Positions 22,137 to 33,700 of a stretch of DNA of 64,000 nucleotides are shown piece by piece; the first letter of the stretch is position 1; every line of letters begins with the position of its first letter. Under the pieces are notes generated by a model. The model was not told where the DNA came from, searched no databases, and was given only the letters and a program-made list of their open reading frames with translations. Origin of the DNA: Strongylocentrotus droebachiensis (Eukaryota; Echinodermata; Echinoidea; Camarodonta; Strongylocentrotidae); contig JAVYIG010000698.1 in NCBI GenBank assembly GCA_035222895.1, positions 124,001 through 188,000 on the forward strand, read 5' to 3'. A program made the translations under genes and the position numbers.

Positions 22137-22332
22137 TTAAAGCCCCACTGCACTAGTTTTAGCTACTTGCGCCCTCTTTACAGCCAGCAATGTCTAAGCA
22201 GTACCCCTTGATCCCCCATAATGCCCTTTTGCTCATGTTAATTGAGAGCTGATTTGATTAGATAACCACCTACCAGTGACCTTGCAGGGAGGTCTAATCC
22301 CTCCATGCCAAACTAGTGCAGAGGGGCTTTAA
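22137..22332. mobile_element. 196 bp MITE with TTAAAGCCCCACTGCA ends
   Basis: Left TTAAAGCCCCACTGCACTAG, right CTAGTGCAGAGGGGCTTTAA. A second copy lies at 60528-60722. Both begin and end in TTAA, as expected for piggyBac-type targets, though TTAA could also be part of the terminus. Confidence 0.75.
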
Positions 22333-22428
22333 TATGTGAAAACTGAGCGAAATGAAGTGCCATTTTTTAGAACTGAAAATATTGCAGTAGGCAGGCCTCT
22401 CGCCAAGAAATTAGAAACGCGTGGTACG

Positions 22429-22436
22429 ACCCCCCC

Positions 22437-22475
<39 letters not shown>

Positions 22476-22600
22476 TACCGGTATATATATATTTTTTTTT
22501 AATTAATTTTTTTTTTCTTTTTTAATTATTTTTTATTTTTTATTTTTTATTTTTTTTAAAGAACTTCTTCTTCTTCTTCCTTTTGAGTACAGACCTTTTA
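22429..22600. repeat. Low-complexity C/A/TA/T tract
   Basis: C7 then A about 18, (TA)n with an internal ACCGGT, then a long T-rich run. Length is probably unreliable in assembly. Confidence 0.8.
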
Positions 22601-22989
22601 CAGAGTATTATCGTACTATACTGGGGGTGTGCAGGTGGACAAGTATTACAAGTCATTTGATGAATTTTTATCATGGTATTATATTCCGGGTCATTGTCAT
22701 ATTTACCTTTGCACTAAATAATCAAATTATCAATGTTATTCTATCTGTCTATGTTGGACTTTGTGAAATTTGTTATCCAATGTTACGAAGAAAACAAAAT
22801 GAGAATGATCCTAGTTGTTTGGATTTTTTAAAGCTGTAATTATTTTCCTTACCGGTATATTAAAAACAATATTGCATTTTCTTATTTCCACAAAATTTGC
22901 AGTACCGTACTCAAATTTTGCAAGTCTTTTACTTTATATTTGAGTAAAATAAATTCTCTGTCTCAAAATGAAATTATACACCTGTCAAT

Positions 22990-23460
22990 GATAGTTTTCA
23001 TTCGAGGTCAACACACACACGGACTAGGCCGCTGCGCTATACCAATACCATACCTACCTGCCAACCCTTACGAATAATTCGGAATATTCTGTTTTTGGAG
23101 ATTTCTAGGACCTGAAAATCCGGAATACGGTATTTGCCGGCATAAAGGCCGCAGTATTTTTGGAAGAGAAAATATCAAAAAGTCGGGGTGAGGCCTTTAC
23201 AGCGAAAGAGTAAAAAAAAAAAAAAACTCGAGTCAAAACCAGCACAAATTTTGCACATATGGGACTACGAACGGTACAATAACTACCGTATTTGCCGGCG
23301 TAAAGGCCGCACCGCCGCATAGGCCGCACCCCCAACTTTGACATTTCGTAGAGAGAAAAAAACGAAAAAAAAAAAACGAACCAAAGAAAATAATCATAAT
23401 TTTCTCGTAGAACTCTATTTTTCCTACAAACTAATACCAAAATTATCAATCATTTTATAA
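22990..23460. repeat. Composite repeat with GCCGGCGTAAAGGCCGCA motifs
   Basis: CCTGCCAACCCTTACGAATAAT at 23056 recurs near 44828. TTTGCCGGCATAAAGGCCGC (23132) and TTTGCCGGCGTAAAGGCCGC (23290) are direct repeats 158 bp apart. The first part contains a weak tRNA-like A-box in reverse. No coding gene seen. Confidence 0.45.
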
Positions 23461-23759
23461 ATTTACAGGAAGTTTACCTAAAAAATGATCGTAATTTAGC
23501 AAATCTTCATCGATTTTTAGGCAGATTAGCACTTTCATTGGACACTAGAGGGCGCTTCGCATGCATACAGAAACATGAATGGCCTGCCATAACCAAGCTG
23601 TGGCCATAATGTTATCCGGTCTTACCCCTATCGTACCGCCAAATGGAGAAAATAAACAAGCTTTTGTATTGTTATTAGAGATCTACCAAGGTTAGTTTGT
23701 CGCTTTAATTAATTAGATAGTCTCAATTATAATTCAGAATTATCTTACTGAAAAGTTAA

Positions 23760-24370
23760 GAACACCGACGATTGCGCGAATCTCTGAAGCTGCGTTGGAT
23801 TTGTTGCAACTCCCAGCCCGGTAACTCCGGGAAGCTCCAACACCGGCGCCGCAGGCGTCGGAGCTTCGGGTGGTTTTGTTGGTTTCTCGTGGGGGCTAGT
23901 AAAACAGCCGATTGGGTGATATTATCGTTAAATCTGCAAAGGTAGTACTTACAATTTTTACATCATAGGGTGCACGACTCCTCAGGGCTCAACTCCAATC
24001 ACTTGAATGTATAATTTGAAGAAGTCTTCGATGGGAAAAAAAGGTTAATTCCGGGTACTACACTAACGATTCTTCCATGTCGCAGCGTTGATTCAAAATA
24101 GCGATGAGAAGGTACGCATGCGCGGCAGTGGCGAAGAAAATATGAATATTCATGCTATCGAGCGCCGATCGCTCGAAATCGCTGAATATGCACGACTTGA
24201 ACAAACAGAGCCCTTCTCAACCTCACCATTTCAGTTTGTCGCAAAAGCAACCTCACCAAGTGATTTTGTGACAAAGTCAATTACCTTTCATGACAAAATC
24301 AATAGGTGATTGCTTTTGTGACATAATTAATTGGTGAGATTGCTTTGTGACAAAATCAAACGATGGGATT
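23760..24370. other. CpG-rich stretch and short GTGACAAAATCAAT-type repeats upstream of the NLR gene
   Basis: 23837-23872 is a GC-rich hairpin (GAAGCTCC ... GGAGCTTC). 24230-24410 holds degenerate repeats of TTTTGTGACAAAATCAAT. An ORF at 24088-24309 has no recognisable similarity. This may include the NLR promoter or a non-coding first exon, but no defined promoter element can be named. Confidence 0.3.
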
Positions 24371-24615
24371 GATTTGGTGAAAAAAAACATTCATTTTGTG
24401 ACACAATCACATGTGTAACACTTGGGGCCCCATACTTTTCAGCCCCTTTTATCTTTAAATATAGTTCAGTATTATATCACACAAGTCAGTCAAGAGGCAA
24501 ATATTTGGATAAGGAAAATAAGCTTTAAAAAGTAATCCATTTTATGTACACTGTAAATACATGCCACTTTAATATATGCATAGTAAGTATCCCCCTTTTT
24601 TATTGTCAATTACAG

Positions 24616-24776
24616 GATGTCTTGCTGGGGTTATCATTCATGTACCTTTCCAGCGGACTGAGTTTCTGTCGAATGAGAAGAACATCTTGCACCATGGATG
24701 GATTCTGCCTTCTCTATCTGCTCATGATCCTCCTGATGAGATCTGGTGATGTTGAAACCAACCCTGGACCAGACAG
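24616..24776 (+). CDS. NLR exon 1: start region and 2A-like leader
   Basis: The acceptor TTGTCAATTACAG ends at 24615. The chosen ATG at 24694 sits in an optimal context (CACCATGG) and begins a leucine-rich leader; GDVETNPGP is at codons 18-26, and 2A ribosome skipping would fall between Gly25 and Pro26. Two upstream in-frame ATGs (24640, 24673) in weaker context could add 18 or 7 residues. An out-of-frame ATG at 24617 opens a 14-codon upstream ORF ending in TGA at 24659. The donor is AG|GTCAGT at 24776. Sea urchin NLR leaders of this kind are reported to act both as 2A and as signal sequence. Confidence 0.85.
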
Positions 24777-27700
24777 GTCAGTCTATATGTATTTCTATCT
24801 TATTCCAGTTCTTATTGCAACAGTAATGAGCAGTAGGGATATTAAAGTACATTCTTACTATTAAACCATAACACCACATACATGCATGCCAACTTTTCTT
24901 CCATATTCAAGTGCACTGCTTAATGAGGTATAAGTCTTGTGTCTGTATGCTTCAATCTACCTTTAAATAAATCTCATCAGTACATGTAGCTTAATAAAAT
25001 CAGGTAGGTATGCGCATGGAGCTGCAGGTACTGCAGTGCTCAGCTGTAGGAGCTAGTGTACATATTTGTAGGCTGGAGTAGTTTATTCTTCTATGTAGTA
25101 AGTTGTACAGTCTGTTTCGCCCAAAAGCTCATCAAGAACTGAAATAAACTTACAAAGTATAAAGAAAGGTGCTTTAATGAATTATACAGAAGGGGTTACA
25201 ACACAATAAGAGATACTTAAGGCCCCTGTAAAGTATTGGGAGCCCCAAGAATTTGATTGCAAAATTTCACTTAAATTGTATCATAATGTGAAAAGGGATG
25301 TCATTTTAAACACATTTTTGCAGGATTTTAAAAACAAATGTGTTGATGTCAACTATTGATGAAAGAATACAAAATCTAGGTTTTTTGCGTACAACAGAAA
25401 ACTGAAATTATGTATTCTTTTTATCAATATTTGTCTTCAAACACATTTTTTTTTTTTTTTTTTTTTTGGGGGGGGGGGAATCTTTACAATTTAAGTTATG
25501 CCTCCAAATAGTGGTGAATTTGGGGCTCCCAACACTTAAGAAGGGCTTTAAGAGATATTTAAAAGATGCTTGATAAAATCTTGTTTTTAATTACAGGATT
25601 GTCAGTGAAAAGGAATTCTTAAAGCTGTCCAAGCAAATTGAACCTAGCCACTACCAAGAAGTGGGCATTAACCTGGACATCTCCATTGCAGAGCTTGGGC
25701 AAATCAAGGAACGCAGCCAAAATACCAGTGATGCATTGATGACAGTCTTCACGAGATGGAGAGACAAACAGCCTCCAGGCACAGACATCAGGGCTCTTCT
25801 AGCAGAGGAATTAGGAAGAAGTGACTTAGGGTCCCTCTCTGGTAAACTACTCACTGACAGTCTAGTCCCGAACAGGACAGGTGAGAATAAAAAGGAATCA
25901 TGTCGGCTGCCTGCAAGAAGGCCTTTACTGCCATTGATAATGTATTGCTCTTGCAGGCAGCCAACAAACACTGATTTGACACTTTCTCGTTTGGTACAAA
26001 TAGGGTTATTTTATAGCAGGACATCCCAGTAGACGAAACAGCCCACGAGACTGATACTGCCAGTTTGTTTAACCCTTAAAACAGTTGTCAGAACACCCAT
26101 GAGACTGACATGTCGGTCTCATGGGCTGTCAGTCTTTGGGTCGTTGGTCTCATGGACCTTCTAACAACTTTTCAGATGGTTTGCTAGACAGATATTGTCA
26201 GTCTTGTGGGCTGGCGGTCGCATGGGCTGTGGTCATTAATACATGGTTACAGACCCACTCACTTTGTGCTGTGTAAGGGAGATGATTGAATTAGTTTCAC
26301 ATGAAGCTGTACAAAGATTTTAATTTAAATTTTCCGTCATTTCAAGCCCAGCCACTTTTTGACTTATCTTTTTTCTTCAAGTCGTGCACATCTTTTGACA
26401 CAAAGTTTATGAAAATTGTACCATTACAGAGTGTTTAATCTTTTGAGACTTTATGGAAAATTTCTGATTTTGTGTACAAAACAAAAGGAAGACTAGATTT
26501 CTGTAAGTTCTTTCCATATCACGTGGAATTGCTTTCAAAGTTGTAATTCATAAGGTTTAATTGTTATTGTTATTGAATCTTAGTCCAGATAACACCCTCA
26601 AACAGCAGAACTAAAAAAATGAAAATTTGAAGTTGACGAACAGTAAATACATCAGAAATTTGTTTATATGTTCAAACCCAGGGGGCACAGCAGGTTCGTG
26701 AGACATGGAATGTTGTAAAACGTTGTTGGGTATTAACGTGTTCAGGGCACCTCCCTGCACAATTTTTAGGTGGACTACCTTTGCAATATGCTACTGGAAA
26801 AACATGGCCGCCATGAATAACTACTGTTCTACAAATATGGAGATTACTTTTTAACAGTACCTCATTATACCGTGTCGTCCCTATTTTCACGAAGTGACGG
26901 TAGTGAATGAAAATCGCGTACAATTTGGGTGCGGATTTTCCTCATTATCGTCACTTAATGAAAATAGGAACGATGTGTAACGCGTCATATGAAAGACAAT
27001 TAAATTTCCCACAAGATGATACCTCAATCAATAGGTTTGGGGATTTGCATAATAATTTTGAGCAACAAATGTCATTTTTTACAATTTTTTTCAAAAATAT
27101 GAATTGCGCCAAAGTACATAAATATGTCGATATTTTATCGATTATGATGTTGACTTACTTGAAACTTGCTTTAAAACTGTCCAGAAGCATGGTTGATATC
27201 ATGTGCAAATTTCAAATCTATTGCTTTTTTGACTAAAAAGTTATAGCGCTCTAAAGTTGACACTTTGTTATGAGCCAAAATGGCAAATTTGGTTCCTAAG
27301 GGCTGTCTTTTCCTTAGCAATGGTAACATAGTGACGTGAAAAATAGAATATATCACAAAAAGACGCTATCACCAAGCAGATGAATACTTTGATAGGAAGT
27401 ATGATGTCAGATAATGCATTTTCATTATATTTTAATAAAATATATCGCTTAATTTCCGTTGCTATGGTGATAATATGCCTAGCAACCAATATATCAAAGT
27501 CAAATAGGATATACATGTAGGTCAAATAATACATACAGTATGACCTGTTGCAAGTGACAGACATATTTTACCATTGTAAACATGTTCATAGCGCATGGTG
27601 TGGTTCAGAAATTTCACCTTACCCCCTCCCCCCCCCCCCCACCCCCCATTAAAATCAAGAGTAATTTTGGGATGGGGGCAGTTTGTTGTGTAGGACATGA

Positions 27701-30700
27701 TGTGTGTTCATAAATAATGCAGGCTATCGATCAAGTGATACATAAAATGAGTTCTGGATCCAGAAGGTAGTCATGATTTTCAGTCTGAATCATGAAGACA
27801 ATGGATGGAGGGGTTCAGAATGTGCACCCTACCCCCTTTCTGTGACCCACCCCCACACACACTCCTAGAACAAAATATGAGCAGTTTGTACAAAGCTATA
27901 TTCTTAAAGTACACTGCAATAAAAAAAAATTGGTCCAGTATTTTTTCCCCAAGGAATCTTCTCAATGCATTTGAAATCTAATGGGAAAGTTTATCAATGT
28001 CTTCCCACCCAACCCCCCCAACCCCCCAATTCGAAAATTTGACCCCAATAATTTATTTTGTACAATAAATTCATTAACCTGCTATTAAGCGTAAGATAAG
28101 ATAGTTAGAGACATGGATTCAATTGATAGACTTGCATCATTCTCTAAAAAAATAGATCCTTGGAGGTCGGAATCAAATCAAATGATGAGTTGGAGTGGGG
28201 GAGGGGGGTGCAGCTCCCCTGCCCATTTTGAATCTATCCATGTATTGGGCAATCGCCTCCTCTTATCCAGGCAGCAAGAAGCTAGAATAACGACATATCC
28301 CAGTATGCGACTAGGTGCTGGAATACATATAATCTGGTGTATTTTTCATGACAAAATGACATTTTTACCATAACTAAGTGTACTTTCTAAACGTTTACAA
28401 TTTGGAATTACATTATGATGGGGAAAAGGAGTCTTGTCAAATTATTTAAATCTTTCAAAGGCCAAGGGAATATAAATGCCAATGCCCAACTCATTGTGTG
28501 TGTCTCGGAATCCCTCCTCTCTCATTATAGACTTTTACCCAAATTTTACAAGTATAGACTTCTGCAAGAAACCAATGAACGTCATCAGTGAAAATACATG
28601 AGTCCAGTTCACTGTCTTAAAGGTACTATGTCCCTTTTGCAGCCAACCTCAAATTCTGTAGAACTTTGCAGGAATTATGAATATGTCATGTATGTCCTAT
28701 CTGTGAAATTTAAACGTTAGCAGTGTCCTCATATTCAAATTATGCAAGGAAACCTGTTTACTTGCTAGATTTCACTGTCAGACACTATTGAGTGACTGAC
28801 TGGCTTTTTTTTCTTCTTTGGTAATAACATACATGAAAAGAGTTGTAAAGGGTACATGAGCATTTGTCTACATCAATAACCCACTTCTTGTGATGGCCAA
28901 GATTAAACTGATTAAATCTTTGTGCAGCATAAAACGTATGACCATTCGGTACAATTGTCTGAAAATCAAGACTATTACTTTTGGGCTCTATAGCCCTAAA
29001 GTCGATTTGACAACTAATAGTCGTTATTTTCTCACTTGAAGAAATTTTCAAGCCCCACCTTTTTTAGGGAAGTTCTAAATTAGTATTATCTTTCAAATGC
29101 AGTTGGAATTTAACTTTTTCTGGATTTTTTTTGGACTGCAAATGGGACATAGTACCTTTAAGGAGGTCCCCACACATTGCTCTGTACTAAAAAAAATAAT
29201 AATAATAATGTTTCTTCTGAAGAAAATTTTCAATCATGAACCATAAATATGATGATTAGTTTAACAAATCCATACATTTACCTTCATTAAAGTTGATACT
29301 CTAAGCAAATAAATGTCCCTTAATTTGTTACCTACGGCAAGTATGTTATTTTTAAGTTTTTCAATTACTTAGTATATCACAAAAAAATTCTGTCTACTCG
29401 AAATCCTCAATTGAAATGTCTAAAATATCCGCCTCTCTTTGCATAGAAAATCAGTCACGACGCTGGTCTACTATTTATGACCTCACGTCCGGGAGAGAGT
29501 ATATTCACGTACCCGGATGTTCCATAGCAAACATGTGCAGAGTGATACGATTTTCTGCATATTTTTGTTTCAAAGGCTGAAAAGTCTAATAAATCATAAT
29601 TCTATGTACAATTCTTTACCTTCCCCTAGTACTTCATAGTATTAATATCAATTCCCCTTTTAAAAATTATGACATATACATGCCAACGATGTGCTATTAG
29701 TCGATATTTTCACCATGTAATTTTTGTTTTGGTGTTGAAATCGGCCCAGGCACGGAGTGAACAGTAGCTGTCTACCCATGCACAGTTCATTACCATACAC
29801 TACAGCGATCTCCCGATGGTTTCTTCTTCCTTTTTCCAATGTCTTTCGCCTTCCTTAATTAAGATTGATGATTAATCCAGTTTGACCTAAAGCTCTCCAA
29901 CCAATCACAAACTTACATATTTATATCTATTTGGAATGCAATGGCATCTCTATGGGGGTAGGGGGAGGGGTACGTGCATTTGAAGAGAGTACAGAAAGGA
30001 GGCACACAAAAACGTAAAAGAGAGAAAACTAAAGGGAGAAAAGAAGAACAATTTTGATCGCATTGAATACATGTGCCCCAATATGAGAGGCTAAATGCCT
30101 TAGAAATATAATTTTTGTTAAAGCTCGGTCTTGGCTCGCATTAGTTGTTGAACGGGTCTCATAATTTTGCATACAAATATAGATATAGGGCCTAGTTTAT
30201 AATTAACACTTTTTAAATAGCTCCAAATTTGAGACCAAAAAGTAATTCCCATTGCTTTGCCCCCTTTTATAAGTTTCACCAGCCTCTTGTGAGATATTGC
30301 ACCCTAAATAACTGAATGTTTACAATGGGATTCAACTTTCTCAAAAGAAAATCATCTTTCAACCTTTGAAACAAACTTCAACTCTTGAAAAAATCTTATC
30401 TTTGGGTTACCTTGCTATATTCCTCGACCGAAGTGTTCGTTAATTTTGTTCATCATTTAAGTAGAAATGAATAGAAAACCACTTTGATCACTTTGCTCCC
30501 TTGCAAAATTCCTAAGCCTGTCGCCTTACTCACTTGCTTGTGCAGTTACGTACATGTAGATAAGTTTGGGCAATGGGGTTGGGGCGCAGTTACATTGATT
30601 GCTCTAGGCGCCACTTTATTGTGGTATCGGGCCATTGTTGTATCGGGGCAGTTGTGTGAGGGAAATCTCAGTTGAAATTTTTTCATTGATTTCCATCTTT

Positions 30701-33700
30701 GATTTTTCACAATGTGTTCGCACAAATCTTTGGTTCTTATAAGAGTGTGTGGAGTTTGATATTATCTCCTCCATTAGGCGCTCTAGCCATCATTGGTGGT
30801 GTGGATGTGATCTGTGCATATCACATATAAGTTTTGAACCACGTCTCTGATCTAGGACTGATATACTCTGGAACTCCCGTTTTAGTGTATAGTCGTCCGG
30901 TATTAAGCTGTCATATCTACATCAAGTTATTTCACAATTTTCTTGGTCACGGAGTGATACATATCAGGTAAAAAATGAAAGGAGCTTCCAGCTCATCCAA
31001 AAGCCGCCTGAATGCAGCATCATTATGCTCATAAAGGTTCAGTTTCAACAAATCAGAAGGAATGCTCAAAGACTTTAAGTTATTCATAAAGGATGTATGT
31101 TATGTTACATCATTACCTACCAAATTGTAACCTCACCAAATTAGTTGAAACTACCGGTAAATGCTTTCTCTGCTGAGCCTCCTCGCTATTTCCTCATTTG
31201 ATTTAAAAAAAACTTTGTTTGTGTGTATAACTTGCACATTGGCCCCTTTTCCCTTATAAGCCCCTGATTATTACAAATCTCTTAAATCGTTTACACCCTG
31301 CTGTCTTATGAATCCAACTCTCGGGTTATTTTGACTTTTGTCAAACTTTAGAAAAAGAGGGAAGCAAGAAGGATATAATGTTGGCATATATATACTTGCC
31401 TTTGACAATCTAGGCATAAACGATTAACACTTATTTTTCAAAATTATATTGTACCTGGCACTAATATCTATTGCTTTTAACTAGAGGAGGTTGGATGGGC
31501 TTGCGACACGGAAGGGGTGGGGGGGGGGGGGGGTGCAAGCTATGCAAACCAAAACTAAGTATGTACATGGAAATGTTTCAGAGTGTAAATCCTGTTGAGT
31601 CTCGTATTATTCGGTAATGTCCTGATAATCATTTTCTGTCACAAAACTGGAGATTAGATTTGATTTATGATTTATTTATCTAGATTTATTTAGAAGTTTA
31701 GAAGGGAACAGAAGAGTGAATAATTTCAAGCTTTTCCCTGTGTTTTCAGTAGAATTTCCAATTTTTTATCTTCCAACAACTTATTAAATAGCACTCAATA
31801 TGGATTTAGAGAGGGTCTGTCAACATCATTAGCAATTACAAAACTCACTCAAGATATTACAAATTCCATTGAAACTAAAAAAACAACAGTCGGTGTATTT
31901 TTTAGATATGTCAAAAGCATTTGATACAATAGACCATAATATTTTAATGCAAAAATGATATCATATTGGCATACGAGGTGTTCCCCATAAATGGATTGAA
32001 AATTATCTTAGCAATAGAAAACAATATGTTACAATTAATTCTACAGACTCAAATATGCTCAATGTTGTTTGCGGGGTTCCACAGGGTTCTATCCTCGGCC
32101 CATTATTATTTCTAATTTACATAAATGATATTCAGTGTTCATCAAATGTCCTAAGTTTTATACAGTTTGCCGACGATACAAGTATTTTTTTTACCCATAA
32201 AGATATTCCCCTTATTAATACCACGTTTAATAAAGAATTACAAAATGTATATCAGTGGTTAAAATGTAATAAGTTAATTATAAATATGTCTAAAACTAAC
32301 TATATGGTTTTTAGCAATATGAATTATAATATTGATGATATAAGAATCCATATGGACAAATCCCAACTATTACATACAAATCATACCAAATTTTTAGGTG
32401 TTCTTATAGATGAATCCATGTCTTGGAAATATCATTTAGGAGATGTTTGTTCTAAAATTTCTCAAGTTGTTGGTATCCTATATCGCCTGCGCAATTTATT
32501 ACCCGAAAAAATTCTTCTTACTATTTACAATACCCTTTTCCTACCCCACATATCATACTGTAATATAAATTGGGGTGGCTGTCCTAAGTCATATTCTGAT
32601 AGAGTCTTTAAACTACAAAAAAAAGCCATTCGCCTGATATCAAAATCCTCGTATAACTCTCATTCTGCTCCGCTATTTCATAAGCTCAATGTATTAAGCC
32701 TATCCGATATTTGTCAGCTACAAACTGGTATGTTCATGTATAAATGTAAAAATCGCTTACTCCCTCGTTATATTACTGATCTATTTCCTATAAATGCAAG
32801 TATTCACTCTTATCAAACTCGGTCTTCTAATGATTTTCATTTCCCCAAAATACGTACATCCTATGCAAAATCTACTTTATTTTTTACCGGCCCAAAACTG
32901 TGGAGTTCTTTACCAAATGAAATAAAAAACTCAGTGTCACTTCAATCTTTCAAACGCAAACTAAAAAAACACTTGATTAATTCATACCGTAATCAACTAC
33001 AACGTTAGTAGAGCTTCTTAACCCGTCCTTTCTTTCTTTATATACAAATTTACTTTGCTTTTTTTTTGTTTAACGCAATTATTCAATTGTTATTTAATGT
33101 ATTAAGATTATATTTAATTGATCATGATGGGTGCCAACGCACTTAAGACTATTTTCCTGTCTTCCAGTTGGCTCCCTCCGCAATAATAACATGTTCTATA
33201 TCATTACACTTTAATCAATCACTTATGCTCATTTTCCTCTTTGTCAATGTTACTGTAAATGTTCACATTTTGTTTTGGTATTTGTTGTTGTTATTGTATA
33301 TACATGTATATATCTGTTATATGTAATGTACATCTTTGTACTTTTATTATTGTGGAAAATAAATGAATTGAATTGAAAAAAATGAATTGAATTGAATTGA
33401 ATTGAATTGAATTGAATTGTATCATTTGATTCTTCATGATCTACTTATAAAATTATAAAATTAAGTGTACTTTTAAATAAATGATGCTTTGCATCAGTTT
33501 CTCTCATTAATTTTGAGAGTATGAAGAGGTGGGCCGGGGAGGGGTATTGACAGGAACGGTAGTAGCGTTTGAATTGCAGGTTCTGATGACTTTCGTCAAT
33601 GTCTTTCAATCTACCAAAAAATAAAACGGGAGTACAAGTTTTGAACTAAAGCGTCCAGTTTTTTCTAATAGCTTTGTAGCGATTGGATTATGCCAAAGTT

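Noticed and set aside
22990..23045. Weak tRNA-like sequence on the minus strand (GGTATAGCGCAGCGG...TCGAATG)
   Set aside because: The A-to-B-box distance is too short and no cloverleaf can be drawn; at most a SINE fragment.
24088..24309. 73-residue plus frame just upstream of the NLR gene
   Set aside because: No recognisable domain, no consistent donor joining it to the 24616 acceptor, and half of it runs into short GTGACAAAATCAAT-type repeats.
30484..30675. 63-residue plus frame in NLR intron 2
   Set aside because: Short, no domain, no splice signals consistent with the NLR phase.
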